Shown: positions 34,701-43,034, numbered from the stretch's first letter. The stretch: 64,000 bases of DNA from Nonlabens marinus S1-08 (GCF_000831385.1 NZ_AP014548.1:1240001-1304000); one strand, 5' to 3'. A program made the numbers and translations. The notes: generated by a model not told the origin, from the sequence alone.

Positions 34701-35732
34701 ATGTACATCACAATAACACCCCAAAAGATGGGCGGTAATTTTTCCAAAAGTTCGGCAGATTTTGTTGGGTATTTAGAGAAAGAAAATCAAGGTTTGGAAC
34801 AACAGGATATGGAACATTTTTTCAATCAATATGGCGATGAGATTTCTGCTGAGGAAGTCATCAGGGAAATCGATGGTAATACCGCAAAATTGGAAAAACA
34901 CGAACCAAGATTCTATTCAATTACTGTTAGCCCTTCAAAATATGAATTGCAAAAACTTCAGAACAGTAGCCAAGATTTAAAACGATACACCAAAGAGCTG
35001 ATGAAAGATTATGTGGCTTCATTCAATAGGGAAATCAAAGGGCGACCGGTTAAAATCGATGATATAAAGTACTATGCAAAAATAGAGCATCAACGCACCT
35101 TTAAGGGAACAGATTTTCAGGTAAAAGAGAACCAACCTTTCGCAACAAAAATACTTCAGCTGAAAAATGAAATCCGAAATATTCAAGATGGACGAGCAGA
35201 AGGAAATATTAAAAAGATGAAAAAGGAAATCGCCAAACTGGAACGCCAAGCGCCCCAACAGCAAAATGGAAAACGGATTGTCCAGGGAATGCAAAAAGAT
35301 GGAAACCAAAGCCACATCCATATTATCGTGAGCCGTAAGGATGCGTCCAATAGATTCAGTTTATCGCCGGGAAGCAAATACAAAGCATCTGATGTAAAGT
35401 TGAATGGGGAAACCGTAAAACGGGGATTTGACCGAGACAAGTTTTTTGAAAGAGCAGAAAAAACATTCGATAAGACTTTTGGCTATAAACGAAACTTTGC
35501 CGAAACCTACAAAGCTCGAAAAGATTTTGTGAAGAATCCCAATCTCTATTTCGCTGCCTTGATGAAACTACCAGCTAACGAAAAAGCCTTGGCTTTTAAA
35601 ATGATAGCAAAAACAGGATTGCCGATAGTGCCAAATATTCCAGTTAGTCAAACACAGATTGCACTGCGGGTTCTTAAACGGTTAAGACGTGGTGCCGAAG
35701 TGGCCATCAAATCAAGTTCCATAGGAATCTAA
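34701..35732 (+). CDS. DUF5712-type relaxase candidate (MobB-like)
   Basis: 343 aa. The N-terminus YITITPQKMGG and the central HIHIIVSRKD (HxH, near residues 200-210) fit the metal-binding histidines of a HUH-like relaxase; Tyr residues in the first 120 residues (FYSITVS, KYYAKIEH) are candidate nucleophiles. The C-terminus is basic. It lies between the BfmA-like gene and the coupling protein gene, the normal position of a relaxase. The family is labelled DUF5712 in Bacteroidetes elements. Relaxase function is inferred from the His motif and context. Confidence 0.78.
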   Translation: MYITITPQKMGGNFSKSSADFVGYLEKENQGLEQQDMEHFFNQYGDEISAEEVIREIDGNTAKLEKHEPRFYSITVSPSKYELQKLQNSSQDLKRYTKELMKDYVASFNREIKGRPVKIDDIKYYAKIEHQRTFKGTDFQVKENQPFATKILQLKNEIRNIQDGRAEGNIKKMKKEIAKLERQAPQQQNGKRIVQGMQKDGNQSHIHIIVSRKDASNRFSLSPGSKYKASDVKLNGETVKRGFDRDKFFERAEKTFDKTFGYKRNFAETYKARKDFVKNPNLYFAALMKLPANEKALAFKMIAKTGLPIVPNIPVSQTQIALRVLKRLRRGAEVAIKSSSIGI

Positions 35733-35737
35733 TCGTT

Positions 35738-37318
35738 ATGCAAATAGATAACCTCATAACAACACTTTCAATTATTGGTCTGGCCAGTTGTATTTTCTAT
35801 GCAATTTTTCGGATAAGTCGGTATGCATTCATCATTAATTTTCTCGTGCTTGGTGCGATGGTATTTTATTTGAACGAGGAAAACCGACTGATTCTGATTT
35901 CTCTCTATCTGGTTTGCCCTCTCATATTAATTAACATAGGAATGTATGTGTTCCTGCATAAAACTGACAAGCCGACAAATGGCGATAGCAAATATCAGGT
36001 CAGCTTTGCCACCACTAAGGGCAATTTCAAACTGGATAACATCAAACGTGGTGCATCCATCATCGGTTCTGCCGGAAGTGGAAAGACCGAAAGCGTTGTG
36101 TATGGATTTTTGAAACACTTCTGGAAAGAAGGGTTTTGCGGAATTATCCACGACTATAAGGATTTTGAACTGACCGAAATGGCATATCCACTTTTCAAGG
36201 ATAGTGATATCCCGTTTAAGGTCATTTCCTTTGATAAAATCATCCACAGGGTAAATCCTATTGCACCACGCTATTTAGAGAACGAGGAAAGCGTAAACGA
36301 AGTGTCGCGGGTATTAATCGAGAACCTATTAGAGCAAAGAGAAAGTGGTACGACCGGCACAACAAAATTTTTCAATGATGCAGCTGAAGGTTTGATTGGT
36401 GGGTTGATTTGGAAACTTAAAACCACCTATCCACAATTCTGTACACTTCCTCATTTAATTGCTATTTACCAATATCTGGACACGGACAGCCTTATCCAGT
36501 TCTTGGAAACCAATACTACATCAAGAGCTATGGCAGATGCTTTTATAAGTGGCAAGGATTCTGACAGGCAGACGGCTGGTGTAAAAAGCACATTGGCCAA
36601 TGCGTTGAAACGAATTAGTACACAACGCATTTTTATGGCGTTATCCGCAGATGAAGTGCCACTCAATATAAATAATGAGGAAAATCCAGCGGTCATTTCA
36701 ATAGTCAATAACCCGAAATTCGAAACATCATATTCGCCTGTTATTGCTACCATTATCCACACCATCACAAAACAGATGAGTGTGCGTAGTTCAAAACCAT
36801 CTTTTCTGCTGATGGAAGAAGCGCCAACGATTCGTTTATTGAATATGCACCGTATTCCGGCAACACTTAGAAGTTATGACATTGCCACGATTTACGTTAT
36901 GCAGGACAAAATCCAAAATGATATGATGTATGGCGATAAAGCCAGTAAAGCCATATTAAGCAATTTATCCTACCAGTTTTTCGGAAAGGTCAACGACCCA
37001 GATACCGCCAAATATTATGAACGCTTTTTTGAAATTATTAAGGATCCAACCAAGAGTATAAGTCGTGGTCATAACCTCGATTTTGATACTCGCATTACCA
37101 CGGGCGAAAAGGAAATACCAAAGATTAGGGCTGATATTTTCTTTAGATTAAAGCAAGGTGAATTCATTACCTACGCTGATGGGAAGGACAAGAAAGTGCA
37201 ATTCAAACTATCAAAAATCAACAGGCAACTACCAAAAGAATCTAAGCAATATTCAAGTGCTGATATAAATGCCAATTTTGAGCGGGTTTATGATGAAGTG
37301 CGGTCGATATTTGGATAA
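35738..37318 (+). CDS. Type IV coupling protein (VirD4/TraG/MobC-like ATPase)
   Basis: 526 aa. Two to three N-terminal membrane helices (about 5-75) precede a RecA-like ATPase with Walker A GSAGSGKT at 110-117, Walker B FLLMEEAPT near 355, and the downstream motif IATIYVMQDKIQ. It recruits the relaxase-DNA complex to the mating-pore channel and powers DNA transfer. It begins 5 bp after the relaxase gene, completing a mob-T4CP operon. A run of seven 12-bp repeats begins 5 bp after its stop codon. Confidence 0.9.
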   Translation: MQIDNLITTLSIIGLASCIFYAIFRISRYAFIINFLVLGAMVFYLNEENRLILISLYLVCPLILINIGMYVFLHKTDKPTNGDSKYQVSFATTKGNFKLDNIKRGASIIGSAGSGKTESVVYGFLKHFWKEGFCGIIHDYKDFELTEMAYPLFKDSDIPFKVISFDKIIHRVNPIAPRYLENEESVNEVSRVLIENLLEQRESGTTGTTKFFNDAAEGLIGGLIWKLKTTYPQFCTLPHLIAIYQYLDTDSLIQFLETNTTSRAMADAFISGKDSDRQTAGVKSTLANALKRISTQRIFMALSADEVPLNINNEENPAVISIVNNPKFETSYSPVIATIIHTITKQMSVRSSKPSFLLMEEAPTIRLLNMHRIPATLRSYDIATIYVMQDKIQNDMMYGDKASKAILSNLSYQFFGKVNDPDTAKYYERFFEIIKDPTKSISRGHNLDFDTRITTGEKEIPKIRADIFFRLKQGEFITYADGKDKKVQFKLSKINRQLPKESKQYSSADINANFERVYDEVRSIFG

Positions 37319-37322
37319 ATTT

Positions 37323-37406
37323 AGGTGGTCTAATAGGTGGTCTAATAGGTGGTCTAATAGGTGGTCTAATAGGTGGTGTAATGGGTGGTGTAATAGGTGG
37401 TCAAAT
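37323..37406 (+). repeat. 12-bp tandem repeat array (7 units, AGGTGGTCTAAT)
   Basis: Seven contiguous 12-bp units: the first four are identical (AGGTGGTCTAAT) and the last three vary at one or two positions. The array lies tail-to-tail between the coupling protein gene and the DUF2971 gene. In one frame it reads as Gly-Gly-Leu-Ile repeats, and the variant units mostly stay hydrophobic (Val, Met, Ile), but no start codon opens this frame. It may be iteron-like protein-binding sites, a slippage product, or a coding tail reached by frameshift. Confidence 0.85.
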
Positions 37407-37428
37407 TGGGTGTCGATTATATGAAATT

Positions 37429-38211
37429 TTATTTTGGAATGTATAACGGTCTATATGAAAGTTTTCCTATCGACACAGGCTCGGTGACTTGAAAAACCTT
37501 TACGCTATCGTAGTTTTCTTTTACAGCATTTACAACATCCCCAACAAAGCTTGGTTCAGCATTATAACCCACGAGCACGTTTAACAAAGAGGAAGGCTTA
37601 TACTTGACCCTTCCCGTTCTTTCTTTTAGAAGCCGAAGCTCTTTTTCATAAGCCCATTTTTCTGTTTTTTTGTAGAACAAGTCAATGATATGATTAGGCT
37701 GGGAAATGGCGCTGTATTCTCTTTCCTTTATTTCGGAAACATAATGGACAGGAAGTATGTTATGAAAAAAAGTCGGGTCGGCACTACTATCAAAATGAAG
37801 GCAGACCCCTTTGTCGTTTCTTGAATAGATTTTCCATAAGTCTTCGTTCATAGGGTACATCGTAAAACAAGCAATACCAAAGCTAGATACAAAGGGTTTT
37901 ATCTTGGTAGCGGCAAATTCCTGAAGCTTTTCTTCAGTCATATTTTCATCGTAATAGGCCTTGACTTGCGGATCAAGTATATTTTCTGCTATTGTATTGT
38001 AAAGTAATTTGACTTCTTCTGGATTTGTTGAAAGTTTTACAAATTCAGGATTGGAATCCAATTCATCGTTAAGTGAGTCCCTATCTGAAAACCAAATATA
38101 ATTCTCTTTAAGCTCGCTTAAGGTATTTTCGTTGGGTGGACGGAATCGAAATACGTGTGGTATTCCCATCGGTATAGCTAAGTCGTGGTCTTGATTAAAA
38201 ATATTGAGCAT
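37429..38211 (-). CDS. DUF2971 domain protein
   Basis: 260 aa from the ATG at 38211. An ATG at 38250 lies upstream of the predicted transcription start and is rejected. DUF2971 signatures are present: FRFRPPNENTLSELKENYIWFSD at the N-terminus (start of the fold), CFTMYPMNEDLWKIYS, and EKWAYEKELRLLK near the C-terminus. Genes of this type often occur in cargo and defence islands; the biochemical activity is unknown. It is divergent from hipB and shares its promoter dyad, so it is probably controlled with hipBA and the SIR2-like gene. Confidence 0.85.
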   Translation of the reverse strand: MLNIFNQDHDLAIPMGIPHVFRFRPPNENTLSELKENYIWFSDRDSLNDELDSNPEFVKLSTNPEEVKLLYNTIAENILDPQVKAYYDENMTEEKLQEFAATKIKPFVSSFGIACFTMYPMNEDLWKIYSRNDKGVCLHFDSSADPTFFHNILPVHYVSEIKEREYSAISQPNHIIDLFYKKTEKWAYEKELRLLKERTGRVKYKPSSLLNVLVGYNAEPSFVGDVVNAVKENYDSVKVFQVTEPVSIGKLSYRPLYIPK

Positions 38212-38230
38212 AAACCTGAAATTATGTAAA

Positions 38231-38281
38231 ATGTTGTATATTATCAACAAAAATAGTAATTTTGTGGTAAATATGCAACAT
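38231..38281. promoter_or_regulatory. Divergent promoter with large operator dyad (DUF2971 / hipB)
   Basis: Half-sites ATGTTGTAT (38231-38239) and ATGCAACAT (38273-38281) are inverted repeats with one mismatch, centred on 38256. Each half-site contains the -33 TTG of one promoter. The plus promoter has TTG 38234-38236 and -7 TAATTTTG 38257-38264. The minus promoter has TTG 38278-38276 and -7 TATTTTTG 38255-38248. Both spacings are 20 bp. A smaller dyad TGTTG/CAACA lies at 38232-38249. HipB binding here would control both directions. Confidence 0.7.
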
Positions 38282-38282
38282 A

Positions 38283-38570
38283 ATGAATTCTAAGAAAACA
38301 GTTCTTCTACCAAAATATCAAAAGATTTTTGAGCAATTGGGCGAAAATATAAAGCTTTCGCGAAAGCGAAGAAAGCTTACGACAGAGCAGGTTTCTGAAC
38401 GTGCAGGTATCAATCGGACTACATTGTATCGAATCGAAAAAGGCGACCCGGCGGTTGCCATAGGCTCTTATTTTAATGTGTTCAGAGTGCTCAATCTAGA
38501 AGATGATTTTAAAAAGTTGGCTGTGGATGATGAATTTGGAAGAAAGCTACAAGACCTAGATTTATTATAA
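38283..38570 (+). CDS. hipB: HipB-like HTH antitoxin
   Basis: 95 aa. A Cro/C1-type helix-turn-helix spans about 15-70 (GENIKLSRKRRKLTTEQVSERAGINRTTLYRIEKG). It directly precedes hipA by 5 bp, the classical toxin-antitoxin arrangement. It should bind HipA and autoregulate the operon through the dyad upstream. A near-perfect copy of the CGCTTTCGCGAAAGCG palindrome at 38353 encodes LSRKRR inside the DNA-binding domain, an unusual place for a repeat. Confidence 0.9.
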   Translation: MNSKKTVLLPKYQKIFEQLGENIKLSRKRRKLTTEQVSERAGINRTTLYRIEKGDPAVAIGSYFNVFRVLNLEDDFKKLAVDDEFGRKLQDLDLL

Positions 38571-38575
38571 GAGCA

Positions 38576-39826
38576 ATGGCACGAGGAAAATTTGACATAT
38601 ACGTATTTGCAGATTGGGTCGGCCTTGAAGAACCTACGCTAATAGGAATCTTATCGGCACATTTTGCCAAGGGTAAGAAAGCCTTCAGTTTTGAGTATGA
38701 TAAAGACTGGTTAAAAACCGATGCACAGAGATTGTTAGACCCAGACATCGATTTTTATTCTGGTCCGCAATATCCAACCAACAAAGAGAATTTTGGAATC
38801 TTTTTAGATAGTATGCCAGACACTTGGGGTAAGACTTTAATGAAACGTAGGGCTGTCCAAGATGCTAGAACAAATAATGAAAAGGCTCGTACACTCTATG
38901 AAATAGATTATTTACTTGGGGTTTTTGACGAAAGTAGGATGGGTGCGTTGCGTTTTAAAACCGAACTGGAAGGTCCTTTTTTAGATAATGATGATAGAAC
39001 GCCAACACCACCTTGGTCATCATTGGGCGATTTACAAGAAGCCGTCAAACAGTTAGAAAGTGACGAACAAAATGATGATATACGAAAATGGATTGCAGTA
39101 CTGATTGCGCCAGGTTCTTCATTAGGTGGTGCCAGACCAAAAGCTAACATTTTTGATACCCAAGGAAATCTATGGATTGCCAAATTTCCGTCAAAAACAG
39201 ATACAGTTGACAAAGCTGCTTGGGAATTTTTAGCCTATCAATTAGCTACTGCGTCGGGTATAGAAATGGCAGATTCTAAAATAGAGAAGATTAGCGGTCA
39301 GTATCACACATTCTTAACAAGACGGTTCGATAGGAACAATGGAAAACGCATTCACTTTGCATCCGCTATGACGATGACCGGAAATACCGAAGATATCATA
39401 AAAGAGTCTGCACCTAGTTATCTCGAAATCGTAGAATTTATAGAAAATTATGGTGCAGATGTAGAAGCCAATTTGCATCAGCTTTGGCGACGCATCGTTT
39501 TTAATATAGCCATTTCCAACACGGATGACCATTTGCGAAATCACGGTTTTATATTAACCGATAAGGGATGGATATTATCGCCTGCCTACGACCTAAACCC
39601 ATCCATAGAAAAAGATGGTTTATCGCTAAATATAGATATGGATGATAATGCTTTAAACTTTGATTTGGCTAAAAGTGTTGGCGAATATTTTCGTTTAAGC
39701 GAAAGCGAAATGGTAACTATACTTTCTGAAGTATTAACAGTTGTCAAAAATTGGAAATATATTGCCGAAGAAGTAGGAATAAAAAGAAGTGAGGTAGAAT
39801 TGATGGAAGGGGCTTTTAGGTATTAA
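38576..39826 (+). CDS. hipA: HipA-like serine/threonine kinase toxin
   Basis: 416 aa, near the length of E. coli HipA (440). The N-terminal HipA subdomain carries the GKTLMKRRAVQDAR region. The Gly-rich loop GSSLGGARPKA lies at about 178-188, the catalytic loop NTDDHLRNHG near 314-323, and a metal-binding SPAYDLNPS near 336-344. These are the hallmarks of the PI3/4-kinase-like HipA fold that phosphorylates glutamyl-tRNA synthetase or another target, causing growth arrest. All catalytic residues appear intact. Cotranscribed with hipB and, 20 bp further, the SIR2-like gene. Confidence 0.92.
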   Translation: MARGKFDIYVFADWVGLEEPTLIGILSAHFAKGKKAFSFEYDKDWLKTDAQRLLDPDIDFYSGPQYPTNKENFGIFLDSMPDTWGKTLMKRRAVQDARTNNEKARTLYEIDYLLGVFDESRMGALRFKTELEGPFLDNDDRTPTPPWSSLGDLQEAVKQLESDEQNDDIRKWIAVLIAPGSSLGGARPKANIFDTQGNLWIAKFPSKTDTVDKAAWEFLAYQLATASGIEMADSKIEKISGQYHTFLTRRFDRNNGKRIHFASAMTMTGNTEDIIKESAPSYLEIVEFIENYGADVEANLHQLWRRIVFNIAISNTDDHLRNHGFILTDKGWILSPAYDLNPSIEKDGLSLNIDMDDNALNFDLAKSVGEYFRLSESEMVTILSEVLTVVKNWKYIAEEVGIKRSEVELMEGAFRY

Positions 39827-39845
39827 GACTAAAAATAAGTAAAAT

Positions 39846-40844
39846 TTGAGCAAAGCAAAAAAAAGCGCCTTACCCGATAAAAAAATGCCACACCTAGTCC
39901 TATTGGGTGCTGGTGCAAGCTTAGCTTCATTCCCAAATGGCGATAAAAATGGGGTTAAACTTCCTCTGATGAATTCATTGGTTGATAAATTAGATTTACA
40001 TCAATTCATCCCAAAGCAATACGAAAATCTAACCTCTGATTTTGAAAAACTATATAGCAAGCTAGCAAATGATAATTCTTTAATGCTTGCAAAAACTTCA
40101 ATTGACAAAAAGGTATATGAGTACTTCTACGATATGGAAATCCCTGATAAACCTACGCTGTATGATTATCTGATACTAAGCCTTAGGAAAAAAGACCTCA
40201 TTGCTACATTTAATTGGGATCCGCTATTACTTAAAACGATGAGAAGGCATTCATCTATAGAAAATTTGCCGAATGTTGCATTTCTTCACGGAAACGTAGC
40301 GGTAGGTGTGTGCAATACCTGCAATATAAAAGGTTTCAAATATAACATCATCTGTCATCGTTGTCGAAAGCCATATTCGGATATGAAATTGCTCTACCCG
40401 GTCGAGAAAAAGAATTATAGTTCCAACGCATCCATTAACGACGAGTGGCAAATGCTAAGAGCTTACTTTAAAATATCACTATACGTAACAATTTTTGGTT
40501 ATAGTGCACCAGTTTCGGATATTGATGCAAAGAAACTTATGTTGGATGCATCAATGGAAAATAAGTCACGTAATTTCTACGAATTGGAAATTATTGACAT
40601 TAAATCCGAAGAAGAAATTGAGGATATTTGGTATGATTTCATTCATAGCCATCACTACTCTGTTATCAAAAACCTAAAGGAAAGTTATTTGTGGCATCAT
40701 CCAAGAAGAAGTACAGATGCTTTCTTTGATGCGTATTTAATGAACAGTCCTTGGGATGAAAATCCATTCCCAGAATTTAATGACATTTATGAAATGCATA
40801 AATGGATTGAACCATTATTAAGAGCCGAAAAAACAGCCAACTAA
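39846..40844 (+). CDS. SIR2-like NAD-binding protein with zinc ribbon, candidate defence effector
   Basis: 332 aa from a TTG start; an alternative ATG at 39885 gives 319 aa. A SIR2-type Rossmann pattern is seen: LLGAGAS at 19-25, TFNWD at 121-125 in place of the TTNYD type, and FLHGN at 146-150 with the histidine that is catalytic in SIR2 proteins. Two CxxC pairs (Cys156/159 and Cys170/173) form a zinc ribbon in the normal sirtuin position, followed by GYSAPVSD at 217-224. Prokaryotic SIR2-like proteins of this type often act as NADases in anti-phage abortive systems. Placement directly after hipBA suggests a third component or linked effector. The fold call is supported; the role is inference. 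Confidence 0.75.
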   Translation: MSKAKKSALPDKKMPHLVLLGAGASLASFPNGDKNGVKLPLMNSLVDKLDLHQFIPKQYENLTSDFEKLYSKLANDNSLMLAKTSIDKKVYEYFYDMEIPDKPTLYDYLILSLRKKDLIATFNWDPLLLKTMRRHSSIENLPNVAFLHGNVAVGVCNTCNIKGFKYNIICHRCRKPYSDMKLLYPVEKKNYSSNASINDEWQMLRAYFKISLYVTIFGYSAPVSDIDAKKLMLDASMENKSRNFYELEIIDIKSEEEIEDIWYDFIHSHHYSVIKNLKESYLWHHPRRSTDAFFDAYLMNSPWDENPFPEFNDIYEMHKWIEPLLRAEKTAN

Positions 40845-40877
40845 TAATGTTGCAATAAAATTTATTACCGTTTAATT

Positions 40878-41240
40878 TCAAAAAGGGCCTTTTTCTCTCG
40901 GACCTTTATTCGTGACTTTCCATTGACTATTTTCCTTTACCAATTTGAAAACACCAGACTTCCCATCATAAGAGGTGGTATATTTTACCCAACCAGTTTC
41001 CCCATCTACAGCCTCATCTAAAATTTCTACCTCAATGTCTTTATCAGAATCAGGCATCATATTTTGAACAGTAATCAAACTGGCATACCCTTCTGATGTG
41101 GTATGTTTTTTTAGAACTGACTCATCTTTTGAGAAGAAGCTTTCCGCAACAATCTTGGCAGTTTCTGAAGGCGACATATTCTTGTTTTCTGAACAGGAAA
41201 TGAAAAGAAGTACGAGTGAGCAAATGACGATTTTTTTCAT
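40878..41240 (-). CDS. DUF4878-type lipoprotein at the end of the tra operon
   Basis: 120 aa. The signal peptide ends in lipobox FISC (near residue 16). The mature part has the DUF4878 layout, SPSETAKIVAESFFSKD followed by strands ending NSQWKVTNKG. It is a small NTF2-like lipoprotein. It is the last gene of the transfer operon, 7 bp from traN. Surface or entry exclusion, or stabilisation of the pore, are possible but unsupported roles. Confidence 0.8.
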   Translation of the reverse strand: MKKIVICSLVLLFISCSENKNMSPSETAKIVAESFFSKDESVLKKHTTSEGYASLITVQNMMPDSDKDIEVEILDEAVDGETGWVKYTTSYDGKSGVFKLVKENSQWKVTNKGPREKGPF

Positions 41241-41247
41241 AACAGTA

Positions 41248-42078
41248 TTAATTTGGGTTATTAATATATCTATGCGATAGTTTCATTTCAATATTTCGTT
41301 CGCCGTCCTTTTCATTCAGTTCTAAAATTGCCCTACGGTCATTTGATAATGAAAACTTGGGCAACACATAAACGAATCGTACCGTTTCACTTTCTACAAT
41401 TTTTGAAGGCAGATTATGTTTGTAAATCGGCTCTTGATAAAGACGTTGCAATGACTTTCTTTTTCCCTTTTGTCGTGTTTCAATCGAAAGGTTCAAGAAA
41501 TTCAAATCGTAATCCAAGGTAGAATTATTCTCGATCTGGATAACGAAATAGAGCTCTTCTTTATCAAAAACGATATTCTCAACGCTCAAAACAATGCCTT
41601 CATTTCGCTTTTTGATTCGACCTATACGCTGTTTTCTATTGAGCAGATACGAGCAGAATTTTTGGTAATAATAGGTTCTGTTATCTACACGTTCTTCAGA
41701 GGATTCAGCAAGAATTGAATCAGTTACAATCGGTTTTTCATTCCCGATACTATTTGATGCTGGAATGAAATAATTGAGCTTAGAAAGCTGTTTTTTATAC
41801 CTTACAATATACGAAAAAATTGAGCCATTTCGGTTGACTACCAGTAAATTACTTTCCTTCCCAGGCTTGGCTTGTAATAGGCCGAAATACTGTTCTTTCT
41901 CACGGTTATAGGTAAAGACGAAATTATCTGAACCGGTTATGCCTTGCCGAATAGGTTCTGGAAAGAATAGTGCAACATTCTTGGTATCGTTGGCATATAT
42001 GGTATCTAATTTTATAGTTGTTTGCGCTTTCGCGAAAGCGAAAATAAATACGGTTAATATGGAAATTGTCACTTTCAT
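41248..42078 (-). CDS. traN: Conjugative transposon protein TraN (DUF4138)
   Basis: 276 aa with a signal peptide. DUF4138/TraN features: an N-terminal Ile/Leu strand with NDTKNVALFFPEPIRQGITGSDNF, and a C-terminal Ig-like part ending LELNEKDGERNIEMKL. It is the VirB9-like outer component of the CTnDOT mating apparatus. Overlaps the traM stop by 4 nt. The signal peptide core (FAFAKAQ) is encoded by a perfect CGCTTTCGCGAAAGCG palindrome at 42025. Confidence 0.88.
   Translation of the reverse strand: MKVTISILTVFIFAFAKAQTTIKLDTIYANDTKNVALFFPEPIRQGITGSDNFVFTYNREKEQYFGLLQAKPGKESNLLVVNRNGSIFSYIVRYKKQLSKLNYFIPASNSIGNEKPIVTDSILAESSEERVDNRTYYYQKFCSYLLNRKQRIGRIKKRNEGIVLSVENIVFDKEELYFVIQIENNSTLDYDLNFLNLSIETRQKGKRKSLQRLYQEPIYKHNLPSKIVESETVRFVYVLPKFSLSNDRRAILELNEKDGERNIEMKLSHRYINNPN
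42025..42040. repeat. In-frame 16-bp palindrome CGCTTTCGCGAAAGCG (copy in traN)
   Basis: Perfect copy encoding FAFAKA at the signal-peptidase region of TraN. Its presence in a transfer gene shows the repeat is not confined to chromosomal DNA. Confidence 0.85.
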
Positions 42079-43004
42079 AACTTTGGTTTTAGAATTAATC
42101 TGTAATTGTTCAGGACGGTTACTTTTACCCTTCGGTTAGAGCGCCTGAAAACTTGGGTAAGTCCGCCAACTTGTGGGACACTCGGGATATTTATATCACC
42201 AATAACATCATCGAGCACCTCTCTCGTAGCTTCTTCTCTAAAGTTGTTCTCAACATAGATGCCCTCGCTACCGTCTTGCAAATCGTAGGCTTTAAGCTTT
42301 GTGGGATGGTGCTTTATGTTTTCAATTTCAATTAAGGCACGATTGGGTTGAAAGCTGATAAAGCCGAAAATGGGTGTGTTCTTTGGCATCAGTTTGCCAT
42401 TTATGGTAGCAGCTTTGGTAAGGCGCATCCGCAATCGGGTATTGGCTTGAACAATTTGGTCGCCATCCACGACCACGTAAATCGTTTCATCTGTATTGCC
42501 AATAATTGAAACTTCATTGGGCTTGGGCGAAGCCGCAAAGAACAGTTGATGTTCCAGACCCAATTCTTTAGATTCGATTTTTTGAGCTCTTTTAACTTCA
42601 GCTGAATCCACCTTTGGTGCTGTTTGTTGAACAGCTCGCCTTTGCCCTAAATTTTGATACCGCTTTTCGGAATACTTAATCTTGCCAGCATCATAGATAC
42701 TGTCAACAATGCGTTCTTTTTCACGTTGCGGTAAATCTGGGTCGTAAAAGCCCAGGGAATCAATTAGCTTTTCATCATAGATGCTGGGCGCGTTGGTTTC
42801 ACGCACTTCCTTGAGGTCGTTAATCGCATCGAGCTTGGACTCGTATTCTTTTTGGTTTTCTTCTAAATCAGGCACTAAAGTCTGTTGTAAGCTTTCGTTC
42901 TCGCTATCATCATCGCCCATTACCATTACGGAATAGGAAATAAGGAATATGAAAATAACAGCCAATACTGCTGCAAATACTATTTTGTTCTTTTCTACTT
43001 TCAT
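42075..43004 (-). CDS. traM: Conjugative transposon protein TraM (VirB10-like)
   Basis: 309 aa. A membrane anchor (about 8-28) is followed by a long acidic, coil-rich region (SENESLQQ... to about residue 150) and a C-terminal beta domain with YVVVDGDQIVQANTRLRMRL and TPIFGFISFQPNRALIEI. This is the TraM/VirB10 layout: an inner-membrane-anchored protein spanning the periplasm to the outer-membrane complex. Gene order traK-traM-traN is the CTnDOT order with traL missing. Confidence 0.9.
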   Translation of the reverse strand: MKVEKNKIVFAAVLAVIFIFLISYSVMVMGDDDSENESLQQTLVPDLEENQKEYESKLDAINDLKEVRETNAPSIYDEKLIDSLGFYDPDLPQREKERIVDSIYDAGKIKYSEKRYQNLGQRRAVQQTAPKVDSAEVKRAQKIESKELGLEHQLFFAASPKPNEVSIIGNTDETIYVVVDGDQIVQANTRLRMRLTKAATINGKLMPKNTPIFGFISFQPNRALIEIENIKHHPTKLKAYDLQDGSEGIYVENNFREEATREVLDDVIGDINIPSVPQVGGLTQVFRRSNRRVKVTVLNNYRLILKPKL

Positions 43005-43034
43005 AATCGTGGTTTTTAAATGCCGATTATCGGC

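Noticed and set aside
37323..37406. Possible CRISPR-like array
   Set aside because: Units are only 12 bp and contiguous with no spacers, and no cas genes are present; it is a plain tandem repeat.
38212..38250. Longer start for the DUF2971 gene
   Set aside because: The predicted minus-strand -7 box at 38255-38248 puts the transcript start downstream of this ATG.
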